A stretch of 64,000 nt of DNA from JANQMX01 sp965247175 (GTDB taxonomy: Bacteria > Pseudomonadota > Alphaproteobacteria > Kiloniellales > DSM-21159): assembly GCA_965247175.1 (NCBI GenBank), contig OZ252006.1, positions 3,596,001 through 3,660,000 of the forward strand, in the 5' to 3' direction. Below the pieces are notes generated by a model. The model had not been told where the DNA came from, did not search any database, and saw only the letters and a program-made list of their open reading frames with translations. Position 1 is the stretch's first letter; each line of letters begins with the position of its first letter. A program made the position numbers and the translations under genes. Shown in pieces: positions 43,819 to 52,349 of the stretch.

Positions 43819-45609
43819 ATGACCATCGCACAGGATCTCGAGCGGGCCATTCTTCACCACCGCAGCGGCCGCCTGGCCGAAGCCCAGCAAGGCTATCAGA
43901 ACGTGCTGGCGCAGGAGCCGGAGAACGCCGACGCGCACCATCTGCTCGGTCAGCTGCTCGCCGGGGCGAACCGCGCGACCGAAGCCGTGCATCATCTTGA
44001 GAAAGCCGTCGAGCTGTCGCCCAACGAGGCCTTGTATCTCCGCTCCCTCGGGCTGGCCCTCAGGCGGCAGAATCGCTTCCGCGAGGCCGCCGAGACCTTC
44101 ATGCGGGCCGACCGGGCGAAGCCCAATGACCCGGTGATCAAGACCAACCTTGCCGACACCTTCTCCGCCGCCGGGCTCTATCAGCAGGCCGTGCCGCTCT
44201 ACCGCGAGGCCCTGGCGCTGCAGGCGGACAGCCCGGCCATCCGGCGCAACCTGGCCCAGTGCTTCAGCTTGATGGGGCAATACGACGATGCGGTGAAGGA
44301 GTTCGAGGCCGTCCTGCAGAACAACCCGGACGACACCGTGAGCCGGACGCGGATGGCCGATGTGCTGCGCGAGCAGGGCAAGACCGACCAGGCAGTCGCC
44401 GCCTATGGCGAGGCCAGCGAGCACGGCGGCGACAAGGCCGAGCTCTTGACCAAGACCGGCATCGTCTTGCAGCAGGCCGGCCGTTTCGAAGAGGCCGAGT
44501 CCTATTTCCGCAGCGTGATGGATGGCGACTCCAGCTTCGCGCCGGCTTTGCTCAACCTCTCGCGCCAGCATCGCTTCGCCCCTGACGATCAGCTGCTCGG
44601 CCGGCTGGCCAGCATGCTGGCCGAGGGCGTGCGGGAGGATTGGCGCCCGCAGATCGAGTTCGCCCTGGCCAGGGCCTGCGATCAGATCGGCGAAAGCGAC
44701 CGCGCCTTCAGCCTGCTGCAGTCGGCCAATCGCAGCATGGCCGCGACCGCGCCTTACGATCCCGCTCCCTTCGCCGCGCTGGTGGAGGGCCTGATCGAGA
44801 ACTGCGGCCATGCCTGGCGCGCCGGCCTGGCCAGCCACTCGGCGGACGAGCGGCCGGTCTTCGTGGTCGGCATGCCGCGCAGCGGCGTCAGCCTGGTCGA
44901 CGAGCTGCTCTGCCGCCACCCGCAGGCCAAGCGCAACAGCGATCCGGGGCTGATCGAGCTGGTCACCGGCGAGGTCTGCGGCGGCGGCCGGCTGACCAGC
45001 GGCTTCGGCAGCAAACTCGCCACCATGGTGCCCGGTGAAGCCGCCCGCCTGCAGGCCCGCATGACCGCGTCCCTCGATGCCGAAGGAGATGCGCAGCGCA
45101 TCATCACCTCGCGGCCCGGCTACTACATTCACCTCGGTCTCATTGCCCTCATGGCGCCTGGCGCCCGTGTCATCCACTGTCGGCGGGATCCGGTCGATAC
45201 CTGCCTGTCGATCTACTTCCAGGACTACCGTCAGGGCCATCAGTACAGCTACGATCTCGAGCAGACGGCGGTCACCTACCTGGCCTATCGGCAGCTCATG
45301 GACCACTGGCTGAACATCGGCGTCCTGCCCATCCACGAGATCGACTACGAGAACCTGGTGACGGCGCCGGAGGAGGAGACGCGGCGCATGCTCTCCTTCC
45401 TCGGCCTGGAGTGGGATCCGCGCTGCCTGGAGCCTTCGATCGACAGCGGTCCCATCCGAAGCGGTGCCCTCTGGGAGGTCCGCCAACCGATCCATCAGCG
45501 CTCGCTGCGCCGCTGGGAGCGCTACGAGGACCACCTCGACCCGCTGTTCGGCGTGCTCGCCAGCCTCCTGCCGCAGGAGGAGGCTCTGCCGGCGGAAGAG
45601 ATCCGATAA
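43819..45609 (+). CDS. TPR-sulfotransferase fusion protein
   Basis: 596 residues. TPR repeats fill about residues 1-260 (LAEAQQGYQNVLAQEPENAD, AVHHLEKAVELSPNEALYL, AVPLYREALALQADSPAIR, AVKEFEAVLQNNPDDTVS). A sulfotransferase domain follows from about residue 345: the PAPS-binding 5' loop FVVGMPRSGVSLVDELL, then VIHCRRDPVDTCLSIYFQDY (3'-phosphate site, with Arg and Ser) and YRQLMDHWLNIGVLPIHEID. Architecture known from other Proteobacteria, possibly modifying glycans or peptides; substrate unknown. Start ATG at 43819; TTG at 43798 is possible. Confidence 0.88.
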   Translation: MTIAQDLERAILHHRSGRLAEAQQGYQNVLAQEPENADAHHLLGQLLAGANRATEAVHHLEKAVELSPNEALYLRSLGLALRRQNRFREAAETFMRADRAKPNDPVIKTNLADTFSAAGLYQQAVPLYREALALQADSPAIRRNLAQCFSLMGQYDDAVKEFEAVLQNNPDDTVSRTRMADVLREQGKTDQAVAAYGEASEHGGDKAELLTKTGIVLQQAGRFEEAESYFRSVMDGDSSFAPALLNLSRQHRFAPDDQLLGRLASMLAEGVREDWRPQIEFALARACDQIGESDRAFSLLQSANRSMAATAPYDPAPFAALVEGLIENCGHAWRAGLASHSADERPVFVVGMPRSGVSLVDELLCRHPQAKRNSDPGLIELVTGEVCGGGRLTSGFGSKLATMVPGEAARLQARMTASLDAEGDAQRIITSRPGYYIHLGLIALMAPGARVIHCRRDPVDTCLSIYFQDYRQGHQYSYDLEQTAVTYLAYRQLMDHWLNIGVLPIHEIDYENLVTAPEEETRRMLSFLGLEWDPRCLEPSIDSGPIRSGALWEVRQPIHQRSLRRWERYEDHLDPLFGVLASLLPQEEALPAEEIR

Positions 45610-45733
45610 ACAGTGAGGATTGCCACAGAGTTTTAGGGAGAATTTTGGGGCAGCCCTCCAACCGCGGTGTCAGTGCGCTATATTGCCAAGGGGTTTGCGG
45701 CAAAGACCGCAAGGCGACATCGGGAGATCAGCC

Positions 45734-46396
45734 ATGTTCTTCAGTTCCCGCAAGAGCTACGAGATGCCGGGGGCGGACGAGGCTCTGCCAGGCCGTGAGA
45801 CGCCGATCGCGACGGCGGACAGCCACTTCGTCAACCACCGCCCGCTGAAGCCGCCTTTCCCTGACGGACTGCAGCAGGCGATCTTCGGGCTCGGCTGCTT
45901 CTGGGGCGCCGAGCGCGGCTTCTGGGAGACTCCCGGTGTCTATGTGACGGCCGTCGGCTATGCCGCGGGCCTGACGCCGAACCCGACCTACGAAGAGGTC
46001 TGCAGTGGCCGCACCGGCCACAACGAGGTGGTGCTGGTGGTCTTCGACCCGGCGCTGCTCCCCTTCGAAGAGCTGCTCAAGGTCTTCTGGGAAGCGCACG
46101 ACCCGACCCAAGGCATGCGCCAGGGCAACGACCGCGGCACCCAGTACCGCTCGGGCGTCTACGTCTTCTCGCCTGAGCAGCGCCAGGCGGCGGAAGCCTC
46201 CAAGGCGGCCTATGAGCAGCGGCTCAAGGCCGCGGGCTTCGGTCCGATCACCACCGAAATCCTCGATGCGCCGGAGTTCTACTACGCCGAGGACTACCAC
46301 CAGCAGTACCTGGCGAAGAACGTGAACGGCTACTGCGGCCTCGGCGGCACCGGCGTCAGCTGCCCCATCGGCCTCGAGGTCAAAGCCGCCGAGTAG
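45734..46396 (+). CDS. msrA: peptide-methionine (S)-S-oxide reductase
   Basis: Repairs methionine sulfoxide in proteins. 220 residues. Catalytic motif LGCFWGAERGFW (Cys near residue 56), YAAGLTPNPTYEEVCSGRTG, HNEVVLVVFDP, HDPTQGMRQGNDRGTQYRSG, and C-terminal resolving cysteines in GYCGLGGTGVSCPIG. An N-terminal ~45-residue extension is common in alphaproteobacteria. Start ATG at 45734 with GGGAG upstream. A small stem TTGCGG/CCGCAA (45695-45712) lies in the leader. Confidence 0.95.
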   Translation: MFFSSRKSYEMPGADEALPGRETPIATADSHFVNHRPLKPPFPDGLQQAIFGLGCFWGAERGFWETPGVYVTAVGYAAGLTPNPTYEEVCSGRTGHNEVVLVVFDPALLPFEELLKVFWEAHDPTQGMRQGNDRGTQYRSGVYVFSPEQRQAAEASKAAYEQRLKAAGFGPITTEILDAPEFYYAEDYHQQYLAKNVNGYCGLGGTGVSCPIGLEVKAAE

Positions 46397-46423
46397 GGCG
46401 GGGCTCCTTTCTCTTTCCTTCGT

Positions 46424-46576
46424 TGTCACCCCGGCCCGTAGGCGAGCCCGGGACTGCCTGCAGTCCCGGCGTGCGAGCCTTGGCAGCCGGGCCTTGCCCA
46501 AGGGTGACATTCTGAGAGAAACCGCAGACGGCACAGCCCTCAAACTGTCACCCCGGCCTTGAGCCGGGGTCCATGG
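46424..46576. repeat. dispersed TGTCA-type inverted repeats, copy R6 (double)
   Basis: One unit runs from TGTCACCCCGGCCCG (46425) to CCCAAGGGTGACATTCTGAG (46498-46517); a second TGTCACCCCGGCCTTGAGCC follows at 46546. The CTGAGAGAAACCGCAGAC segment recurs at the right edge of the window (R8). Fills the gap between msrA and the P-loop gene. Confidence 0.72.
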
Positions 46577-46650
46577 ATAGGCTTGGCGCGGGCCGAGAAA
46601 TGGATGCTCCTGTCAAACACGAGCATGAGAGATGAGGAGCGTCTGCCAGC

Positions 46651-47163
46651 TCACACGGGATCTTGCGCGAAGGCGTTGAGCGCTTGCGGCGAGCCGATGT
46701 GCACGATCCGCAGGCGCTCCCTGCGGCGCCCGATGGCCTCGACCAGCTTCGGCCTCATCTCCCTGTGCAGCCACCACATCATCCGGTAGAGGCGAAGCGT
46801 CACCGGCCACATGGGGCAGCCTTCGGGCCCGTCCGGCCTGCCGAAGAAGAGCGACTTGACCTGGCGCTTGGTGGCCCACCAGAGGTGAACGCGAAAGGGG
46901 TGGTCGACGAAGATCACCGTGTCGCAGGCGTCCAGGCGCGCTTCCACGGCATGCCAAGGCCCATAGCCGTCGATCAGCCAACGCTCTTGGGCGATAAGCC
47001 GGTCGTGAGCGGCGCGGAACTCGGCGTCGGGGGTCGGCACCCAGTTCGGCCGCCATTGGATCCTGTCGATGGCGAAGTAAGGCAGCCCGTGCATCGCACA
47101 GACGGCCCGGCAGAGGGTCGATTTCCCGCCGCCGGCATTGCCGATCACCATCACCCGGGTCAT
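46651..47163 (-). CDS. P-loop NTPase, adenylate-kinase/topology-modulation (FlaR-like) family
   Basis: A 170-residue small ATPase. N-terminal Walker A VIGNAGGGKSTLCRAVC; LPYFAIDRIQWRPNWVPTPD, RWLIDGYGPWHAVEARLDAC and DTVIFVDHPFRVHLWWATKR match the FlaR/DNA topology modulation protein group, a family related to adenylate kinases whose biochemical role is unclear. Cytosolic. A 42-nt gap separates it from the upstream hydrolase. Confidence 0.83.
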   Translation of the reverse strand: MTRVMVIGNAGGGKSTLCRAVCAMHGLPYFAIDRIQWRPNWVPTPDAEFRAAHDRLIAQERWLIDGYGPWHAVEARLDACDTVIFVDHPFRVHLWWATKRQVKSLFFGRPDGPEGCPMWPVTLRLYRMMWWLHREMRPKLVEAIGRRRERLRIVHIGSPQALNAFAQDPV

Positions 47164-47205
47164 GCCGTTGTCATAGACCGTTCTAGTGCAGGCGCATAGC
47201 CGAAC

Positions 47206-48021
47206 CTAGAGAAACGCGAGGACCGTGCGCTTCACCTCCTCCGGCGCCTCGAGCTGCGGCATATGGCCGACGCCGGTCAGCGTGGCGAACTCGGCGTGCG
47301 GCATGAGCGCGTGGAGCGCTTGTCCGCGCGCGAGTGGAATCCAGGGATCGTCCTCGCCCCAGACGATCTTCGCCGGGCAGCGGAGACTGCCGTACATCGG
47401 CTCGACCTCGGCGGTGTAGCGTTCGTCCGCCTGCGCGAACTGGCGATAGAAGCTCCCGGCCCCCTCGTCGGTAAGCCAGGGCGCCACCAGGTTCTCCAGA
47501 TCCTCGGCCGGAATGTCGCTGATCAGCGCGCCCTTGATATAGGCCTCGACCAGCGCGCGATGGATATGCGGCGGAAGCCCCTGGAAAGCCTCCACGTGCT
47601 TGCCGACATGGTCGAAGAAGTCCGAGCCCCAGGGGCGCATGGCCACCACGTTCATCAGGACATAGCGCTCGTAATCGCAGCCGTGCAGCAGGTGCGCCCG
47701 CAGGGTAGTGGCGCCGCCGAAGTCGTGCGCGACGACCCGCGGCCGCGACAGCTCCCAGTGGTCGAGCATCTCGGCGAAGACCTGGCCCTGCACGTCGAGC
47801 GAGGTCCGCTGCTCGGCCCGCTTCTCCGAGCGGCCGTAACCCGGCATGTCGTACCAATGAACGCGGAAGCGCTCGGCCAGCGCCGGGATCACCCGGTGCC
47901 AGGAATAGGATGACCAGGGCCAACCGTGTGCCAGCACCAGGTCCGGACCTGCCCCGGCCCGGCCGGCGGCGACCCGGCCGGCGCTGGTCTCCACCGTTTC
48001 GCTGAGCGTCCAGTCGCCCAT
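47206..48021 (-). CDS. alpha/beta hydrolase, haloalkane/haloacetate dehalogenase-like
   Basis: 271 residues. Oxyanion motif LAHGWPWSSYSW (HGxP type), YDMPGYGRSEK, nucleophile elbow VVAHDFGGAT (Asp as nucleophile, as in dehalogenases and epoxide hydrolases), VWGEDDPWIPL and the histidine in LTGVGHMPQLEAPEEV. The Asp nucleophile makes haloacetate dehalogenase or epoxide hydrolase likely; substrate unknown. Probably co-transcribed with the YunG-like and GST genes upstream. Confidence 0.87.
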   Translation of the reverse strand: MGDWTLSETVETSAGRVAAGRAGAGPDLVLAHGWPWSSYSWHRVIPALAERFRVHWYDMPGYGRSEKRAEQRTSLDVQGQVFAEMLDHWELSRPRVVAHDFGGATTLRAHLLHGCDYERYVLMNVVAMRPWGSDFFDHVGKHVEAFQGLPPHIHRALVEAYIKGALISDIPAEDLENLVAPWLTDEGAGSFYRQFAQADERYTAEVEPMYGSLRCPAKIVWGEDDPWIPLARGQALHALMPHAEFATLTGVGHMPQLEAPEEVKRTVLAFL

Positions 48022-48034
48022 GCTGTCCGCCTTC

Positions 48035-48406
48035 TTACAGCGCCTCCAGAAGCGCGGCCTTGAGCGTGTCGTACTCGCGCTGAGGAATGCCGGTCATCGC
48101 CGCATCCCGCGTCGTCACCTCGTCGTCGTAGCGTTCGGGCGCGGCAAAGAGGGCGCCCGGCGCCGTGAACTGGCTGTCGGTGAGGTCCACCCGCCGCCCC
48201 TCGATGCGATTGTAGTAGTGCCAGACCTCGGGCAGGCGGGTGCGGAGAATCTCGCCGCCGAAGAGGTCGTAGATCACCGCGGCGGTCACGTTGCACTGAC
48301 CCAGCGCGGGGTTCTCCGGCTTCCACTGGACGGCCGTTTCCAGCGACCAGGCTTCGGGAAGCGCCGCGCGCAGGCGGGCCTCGTCGTAGGCAAGGGTCGT
48401 GGTCAT
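48035..48406 (-). CDS. YunG-like family protein
   Basis: A 123-residue protein resembling the YunG family of unknown function: SLETAVQWKPENPALGQCNV, then TAAVIYDLFGGEILRTRLPE, WHYYNRIEGRRVDLTDSQF. The conserved Cys and His (GQCNVTA, WHYYN) and the VDLTxxQF motif suggest an enzymatic cysteine-histidine site, not proven. Its ATG overlaps the stop of the upstream GST gene by one base (TGATG), so translation is probably coupled. Confidence 0.78.
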   Translation of the reverse strand: MTTTLAYDEARLRAALPEAWSLETAVQWKPENPALGQCNVTAAVIYDLFGGEILRTRLPEVWHYYNRIEGRRVDLTDSQFTAPGALFAAPERYDDEVTTRDAAMTGIPQREYDTLKAALLEAL

Positions 48407-49026
48407 CAGGTCAGTGGCAGCATCACGTGCTGGGCGTAGGCCGGGCGTTCGGCAAGGCGGCGGTAGTAGGCCTCGACCCGTGGCAGGTTGGGCCGGTCAA
48501 AGGGCAGACTGAGCCAGCGGTGCGTCACGGCACCGATGGGAATGTCGGCCATGGTCATGGGCTCGCCGAGCAGATAGTCGTGGCCGATCAGCCAGTCCTC
48601 CAGGATGCGGAAAGCGTCGGCGCAGGTGCGCTCGGCAGTCCGCACGTCGGCCTCCGTGTAGTCCGGGCTGTTGCGAACGAGCTTGTGGAAAGCCGGGGTG
48701 ATGGCGGGCAGCAGGGTCGAGACCTGCCAGTCCATCCACATGTCGGCCACGGCCTGCCGCTTCGGGTCCGCCGGGCAGAGGCCGTCCTTAGGGCCATAGT
48801 TGGCGGCCAAGTAGCGTACAATGGCGTTGGACTCCCAAAGCGCCAGCGCGCCGTCCTGCAGGACCGGAATCTTGCGGTTGGGATTGAGCGTGCCGTACTC
48901 CGCCGTGTCGAGACCGCCGTAGGCGCCGCCCACGTTGACCTGCTCGTGCGCCAGTTCCAGCTCAGCCAGGGTCCACAAGACCTTCTGCACGTTGATGGAG
49001 TTCACCCGCCCCCAAACCTTCAGCAT
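48406..49026 (-). CDS. glutathione S-transferase family protein
   Basis: 206 residues. N-terminal domain MLKVWGRVNSINVQKVLWTL (the Ser in RVNSINVQKV is the likely catalytic residue), NPNRKIPVLQDGALALWESN AIVRYLA, and the C-terminal MTMADIPIGAVTHRW N-cap. Resembles beta/theta GSTs of the bacterial Gst type. First gene of the GST-YunG-hydrolase set. Confidence 0.9.
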   Translation of the reverse strand: MLKVWGRVNSINVQKVLWTLAELELAHEQVNVGGAYGGLDTAEYGTLNPNRKIPVLQDGALALWESNAIVRYLAANYGPKDGLCPADPKRQAVADMWMDWQVSTLLPAITPAFHKLVRNSPDYTEADVRTAERTCADAFRILEDWLIGHDYLLGEPMTMADIPIGAVTHRWLSLPFDRPNLPRVEAYYRRLAERPAYAQHVMLPLT

Positions 49027-49129
49027 CTCAGTACTCCCCGTCGTAAGCGCTGTACGTCTCTGTCTTTATCGTCCCAGAGCCCTCCGCGCCAGATGGAACC
49101 GGCGACGGCCTGTTTTGTTGGGCCGCACT

Positions 49130-49302
49130 TGTTTCCTTGGGCGCCTAACGGCGCTGCACTGTTCCGTCCCACTCCCCCACCCGGCCACCCCACTGTCCAC
49201 AATTCCGTGGGTGGCCGGGTGGGGGAGTGGGACGGAACAGCTCGGGCGCGCCTCCGCAAGGAGAGACCGAGCGAACCTGGTGCAGGCGCGCCCTAGAACA
49301 AA
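49130..49302. repeat. palindromic repeat element, copy E
   Basis: Perfect 32-bp arms, 49159-49190 and 49209-49240, with an 18-nt loop. The core 49151-49240 is identical over 90 nt to 52061-52150 of copy F. Ends TTGTTTCCTTGGGCGC and GCGCGCCCTAGAACAA are imperfect inverted repeats. It lies between divergently transcribed genes (GST and ftsK), so it is not placed to terminate either. Confidence 0.88.
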
Positions 49303-49597
49303 TAGCAGGAATGCGCGCCAAGGACTGCGCACTAGACTGACCGCGGGAACCTAGGGAAGGATAGGGCGCCGCCTCCGGAGGTCGGCCGGGTGCCATGTCG
49401 TGCCTTGGGCCGGCCCGGTTGTGTGGCGGGCAACGATGGTGTCAGGCCGGCGCGACTCGGCAGAAGCGAGGATCATTCTTTGTTCCAGGTAGATATTGGG
49501 ATTCGCATTTCGGTCACCCCTAGCCCTGGCGCCTGCTGTCCTATCGGGTCCAAAAGTTCGCGTTTTGTCCTGTGGCCAAGCCCAACAGAATCACGTT
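49303..49597. other. ftsK upstream region, no gene seen
   Basis: 295 bases between repeat E and ftsK. It holds a CCTCCGGAGG palindrome (49371-49380) but no clear promoter or coding sequence. Confidence 0.5.
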
Positions 49598-52030
49598 ATG
49601 TTCCGGGCGATCAGGAAGGAGTGTCGCGCCATTAAGATCTCAGCGGTCAGCCGCAGCGAAGGCTTGAGGTTCTTCCCGCCCGGCAGCGGCGTCTTCTTGC
49701 GTCAGCGCCTGGCGGAGCTGTTCGGCGTTGCCCTGTTCATCGCCGGCGCGCTGCTGCTCGCCGCGCTCATGACTTTCGATCCGGCCGACCCCTCGCTCAA
49801 CCACGCGACCGACCGGGCGCCAGGCAACCTGCTCGGCGCCGGCGGCGCCATCGTCGCCGACTTCGCCCTGCAGGGTCTGGGGGCGGCCAGCTTCGCCCTG
49901 CCGCCATTGCTCTTCGTCTGGGCCTGGGTCTTGGTGCTGCGCGGCCGGCTGCCGCGCTGGCGCTGGCGGATCCTGGCGCTGGCGCCGCTGCTCTGGCTCG
50001 CCAGCCTGGCGCTGGCCGGCCTCGGCAAGCCGGAGAGCTGGCCTCTGGTCAGCGGTCCCGGCGGCGCCCTCGGGTCACTCTCCCTGGGGCTTCTACTGCA
50101 GGTTTCCCTGCTGCAGCCCGTTGCGATGTTGATCGCGCCCCTAGCCGGGCTCTTGGCTGCGCTCGGCTTCGCCTGGCTCCTCGGTCTCGACGCCAGCCAG
50201 TGGCAGGCCATCGGCCGCGGGATCACCTGGCTCTTCCTCGGCGCCCGCCGAGGATTGAGCCGCAGCCTGGGCCTCGGTCTGGGCTTTGGCCTGGGACGGC
50301 TCGGCCGCTTGCGAAACCGCGGCGGCGAAGAGCGGCAGGAGCCGGTGTTCGAAGCCCAGGCCCGCCGGGCTTCTCCGCCGGATGTACAGGAGGCCGCGAC
50401 GGCAGACCCCGTGCCGCCGCTGGTCGCGCCGCAGCCGCCGGCGATGCCGAAGCGCAAGGCCCGCAAGGCACCGCAGCCCCAGCCCCAGCTCGACCTCGGC
50501 GATCTTATGGGCGGCAGCCCCTATCAGGCGCCGCCGCTCGACCTCCTAGCGCAGCCGAAGCCGGGGGAGCGCAACGTCGCTTCGAGCAGCGCCAGCCTGG
50601 AGATGAACGCGCGCCTCCTGGAAGGGGTGCTGCAGGACTTCGGCGTGCGCGGCGAGATCGTCAAGATCCGCCCCGGCCCCGTGGTCACCCGCTACGACCT
50701 GGAGCCGGCGCCCGGCACCAAGACCAGCCGGGTGGTGGGTTTGGCCGACGACATCGCCCGTTCCATGGCGGCGATCTCGGTGCGCGTGGCCGTGGTGCCC
50801 GGCTCCAGCGTCATTGGCATCGAGCTGCCCAACGCCCAGCGGGAGATGGTCTACCTTGGCGAGCTCTTGGGCGCGCGCGACTTCACCGAAGGCTCGGCCA
50901 AGCTGCCGCTGGTGCTGGGTAAGGACATCGGCGGTCAGCCGGTGATCGCCGATCTCGCCCGCATGCCTCACCTGCTGGTGGCCGGCACCACGGGCTCGGG
51001 CAAGTCGGTGGCGATCAACGCCATGATCAACTCGCTGCTCTATCGCCACGGGCCCGACCAGTGCCGCTTCATTCTGGTCGACCCGAAGATGCTGGAGCTC
51101 AGCGTCTACGAAGGCATCCCACACCTCTTGGCGCCGGTGGTGACCGAGCCCAAGAAAGCGGTGGTGGCGCTCAAGTGGACCGTGCGCGAGATGGAGGAGC
51201 GCTATCGCGCCATGAGCCGCCTGGGCGTGCGCAACGTCGAGGGCTACAACGCCCGCATACGCGAGGCGCTCAAGAAGGGCGAGGTGCTGACCCGCCGGGT
51301 GCAGACCGGCTTCGACCCGGACACCGGCCAGCCGATCGTCGAGGAGCAGCCCTTCGATCTCGAGCCCTTGCCCTTCATCGTCGTGGTGGTCGACGAAATG
51401 GCCGACCTCATGCTGGTCGCCGGCAAGGACGTGGAGGCCGCCATCCAGCGCCTGGCGCAGATGGCGCGGGCCGCCGGCATCCACCTGATCATGGCGACCC
51501 AGCGCCCCTCGGTCGACGTCATCACCGGCACGATCAAAGCCAACTTCCCGACCCGCATCTCCTTCCACGTCACCTCCAAGATCGACAGCCGCACCATCCT
51601 GGGCGAGGGCGGCGCCGAACAGCTGCTCGGCATGGGCGACATGCTGCATCTCGGGAGCGGCGGCCGCCTCTCCCGCGTGCACGGCCCCTTCGTCAGCGAT
51701 CAGGAGGTCGAGGACGTGGTGGCCCACCTGAAGGCGCAGGGCCCGGCCGACTTCATCGAGGAGATTACCGAAGGCGGCGGCGGTGAGGATGACGACGGCG
51801 GTTTCATGATCGAGGCGGAGGACAGCGGCGACGAGCTCTTCGACCGCGCCGTCGCGATCGTGGCACAGCACCGCAAGGCCTCGACCTCCTTCATCCAGCG
51901 CCAGCTGCAGATCGGCTACAACCGCGCCGCCCGCATCATCGAGGAGATGGAGCGCCAGGGCATGGTCGGCGCCGCCAACCACGTGGGCAAGCGCGAGGTC
52001 TTGCTGCCCAACCACGGCAGCGAGGATTAG
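49598..52030 (+). CDS. ftsK: DNA translocase FtsK
   Basis: Couples chromosome segregation to division at the septum. 810 residues: four membrane segments (about 40-210: FGVALFIAGALLLAALM, LLFVWAWVLVLRG, ILALAPLLWLASLALAG, LLLQVSLLQPVAMLIAPLAG), a Pro/Gln-rich linker, then the alpha/beta motor with Walker A AGTTGSGKSVAINAM and Walker B FIVVVVDEMADLMLV, and a C-terminal gamma winged helix (AVAIVAQHRKASTSFIQRQL) for KOPS recognition. The start is unsure: ATG at 49598 has no ribosome-binding site, while AGGAAGGAG at 49612-49620 precedes no ordinary in-frame start. Confidence 0.93.
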   Translation: MFRAIRKECRAIKISAVSRSEGLRFFPPGSGVFLRQRLAELFGVALFIAGALLLAALMTFDPADPSLNHATDRAPGNLLGAGGAIVADFALQGLGAASFALPPLLFVWAWVLVLRGRLPRWRWRILALAPLLWLASLALAGLGKPESWPLVSGPGGALGSLSLGLLLQVSLLQPVAMLIAPLAGLLAALGFAWLLGLDASQWQAIGRGITWLFLGARRGLSRSLGLGLGFGLGRLGRLRNRGGEERQEPVFEAQARRASPPDVQEAATADPVPPLVAPQPPAMPKRKARKAPQPQPQLDLGDLMGGSPYQAPPLDLLAQPKPGERNVASSSASLEMNARLLEGVLQDFGVRGEIVKIRPGPVVTRYDLEPAPGTKTSRVVGLADDIARSMAAISVRVAVVPGSSVIGIELPNAQREMVYLGELLGARDFTEGSAKLPLVLGKDIGGQPVIADLARMPHLLVAGTTGSGKSVAINAMINSLLYRHGPDQCRFILVDPKMLELSVYEGIPHLLAPVVTEPKKAVVALKWTVREMEERYRAMSRLGVRNVEGYNARIREALKKGEVLTRRVQTGFDPDTGQPIVEEQPFDLEPLPFIVVVVDEMADLMLVAGKDVEAAIQRLAQMARAAGIHLIMATQRPSVDVITGTIKANFPTRISFHVTSKIDSRTILGEGGAEQLLGMGDMLHLGSGGRLSRVHGPFVSDQEVEDVVAHLKAQGPADFIEEITEGGGGEDDDGGFMIEAEDSGDELFDRAVAIVAQHRKASTSFIQRQLQIGYNRAARIIEEMERQGMVGAANHVGKREVLLPNHGSED

Positions 52031-52037
52031 GGTTTAG

Positions 52038-52212
52038 GGGTTCTTGGTTGGGCGCCTTCGGCGCTGCACTGTTCCGTCCCACTCCCCCACCCGGCCACCC
52101 CACTGTCCACAATTCCGTGGGTGGCCGGGTGGGGGAGTGGGACGGAACAGAACGGCGCGCCTCCGTGAGAAGACGTCGAGCTTTCAAGGTGAAGGCGCGG
52201 CCAACCAGGACT
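52038..52212. repeat. palindromic repeat element, copy F
   Basis: Perfect 32-bp arms 52069-52100 and 52119-52150, identical in sequence to copy E; the right flank (CGGCGCGCCTCCGTGAG, then GGCGCGGCCAACC) is diverged. Lies between ftsK and lolA on the same strand and fills most of the 319-base gap. Confidence 0.88.
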
Positions 52213-52349
52213 CAACCCTGCGCCCAACCAAGACCCAGCCCGCTTCTGCCTTGCTCTCACCTGGAAATCGTCGCATTGCGGGGCCACCTGCTGGTCACGG
52301 GTGGATTTTCACACCACTTTGTGTTTGTGACCGGAGACAGCGTCGCACC

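Noticed and set aside
45695..45712. TTGCGG/CCGCAA stem before msrA as a riboswitch
   Set aside because: A single 6-bp stem with no conserved aptamer-like sequence.
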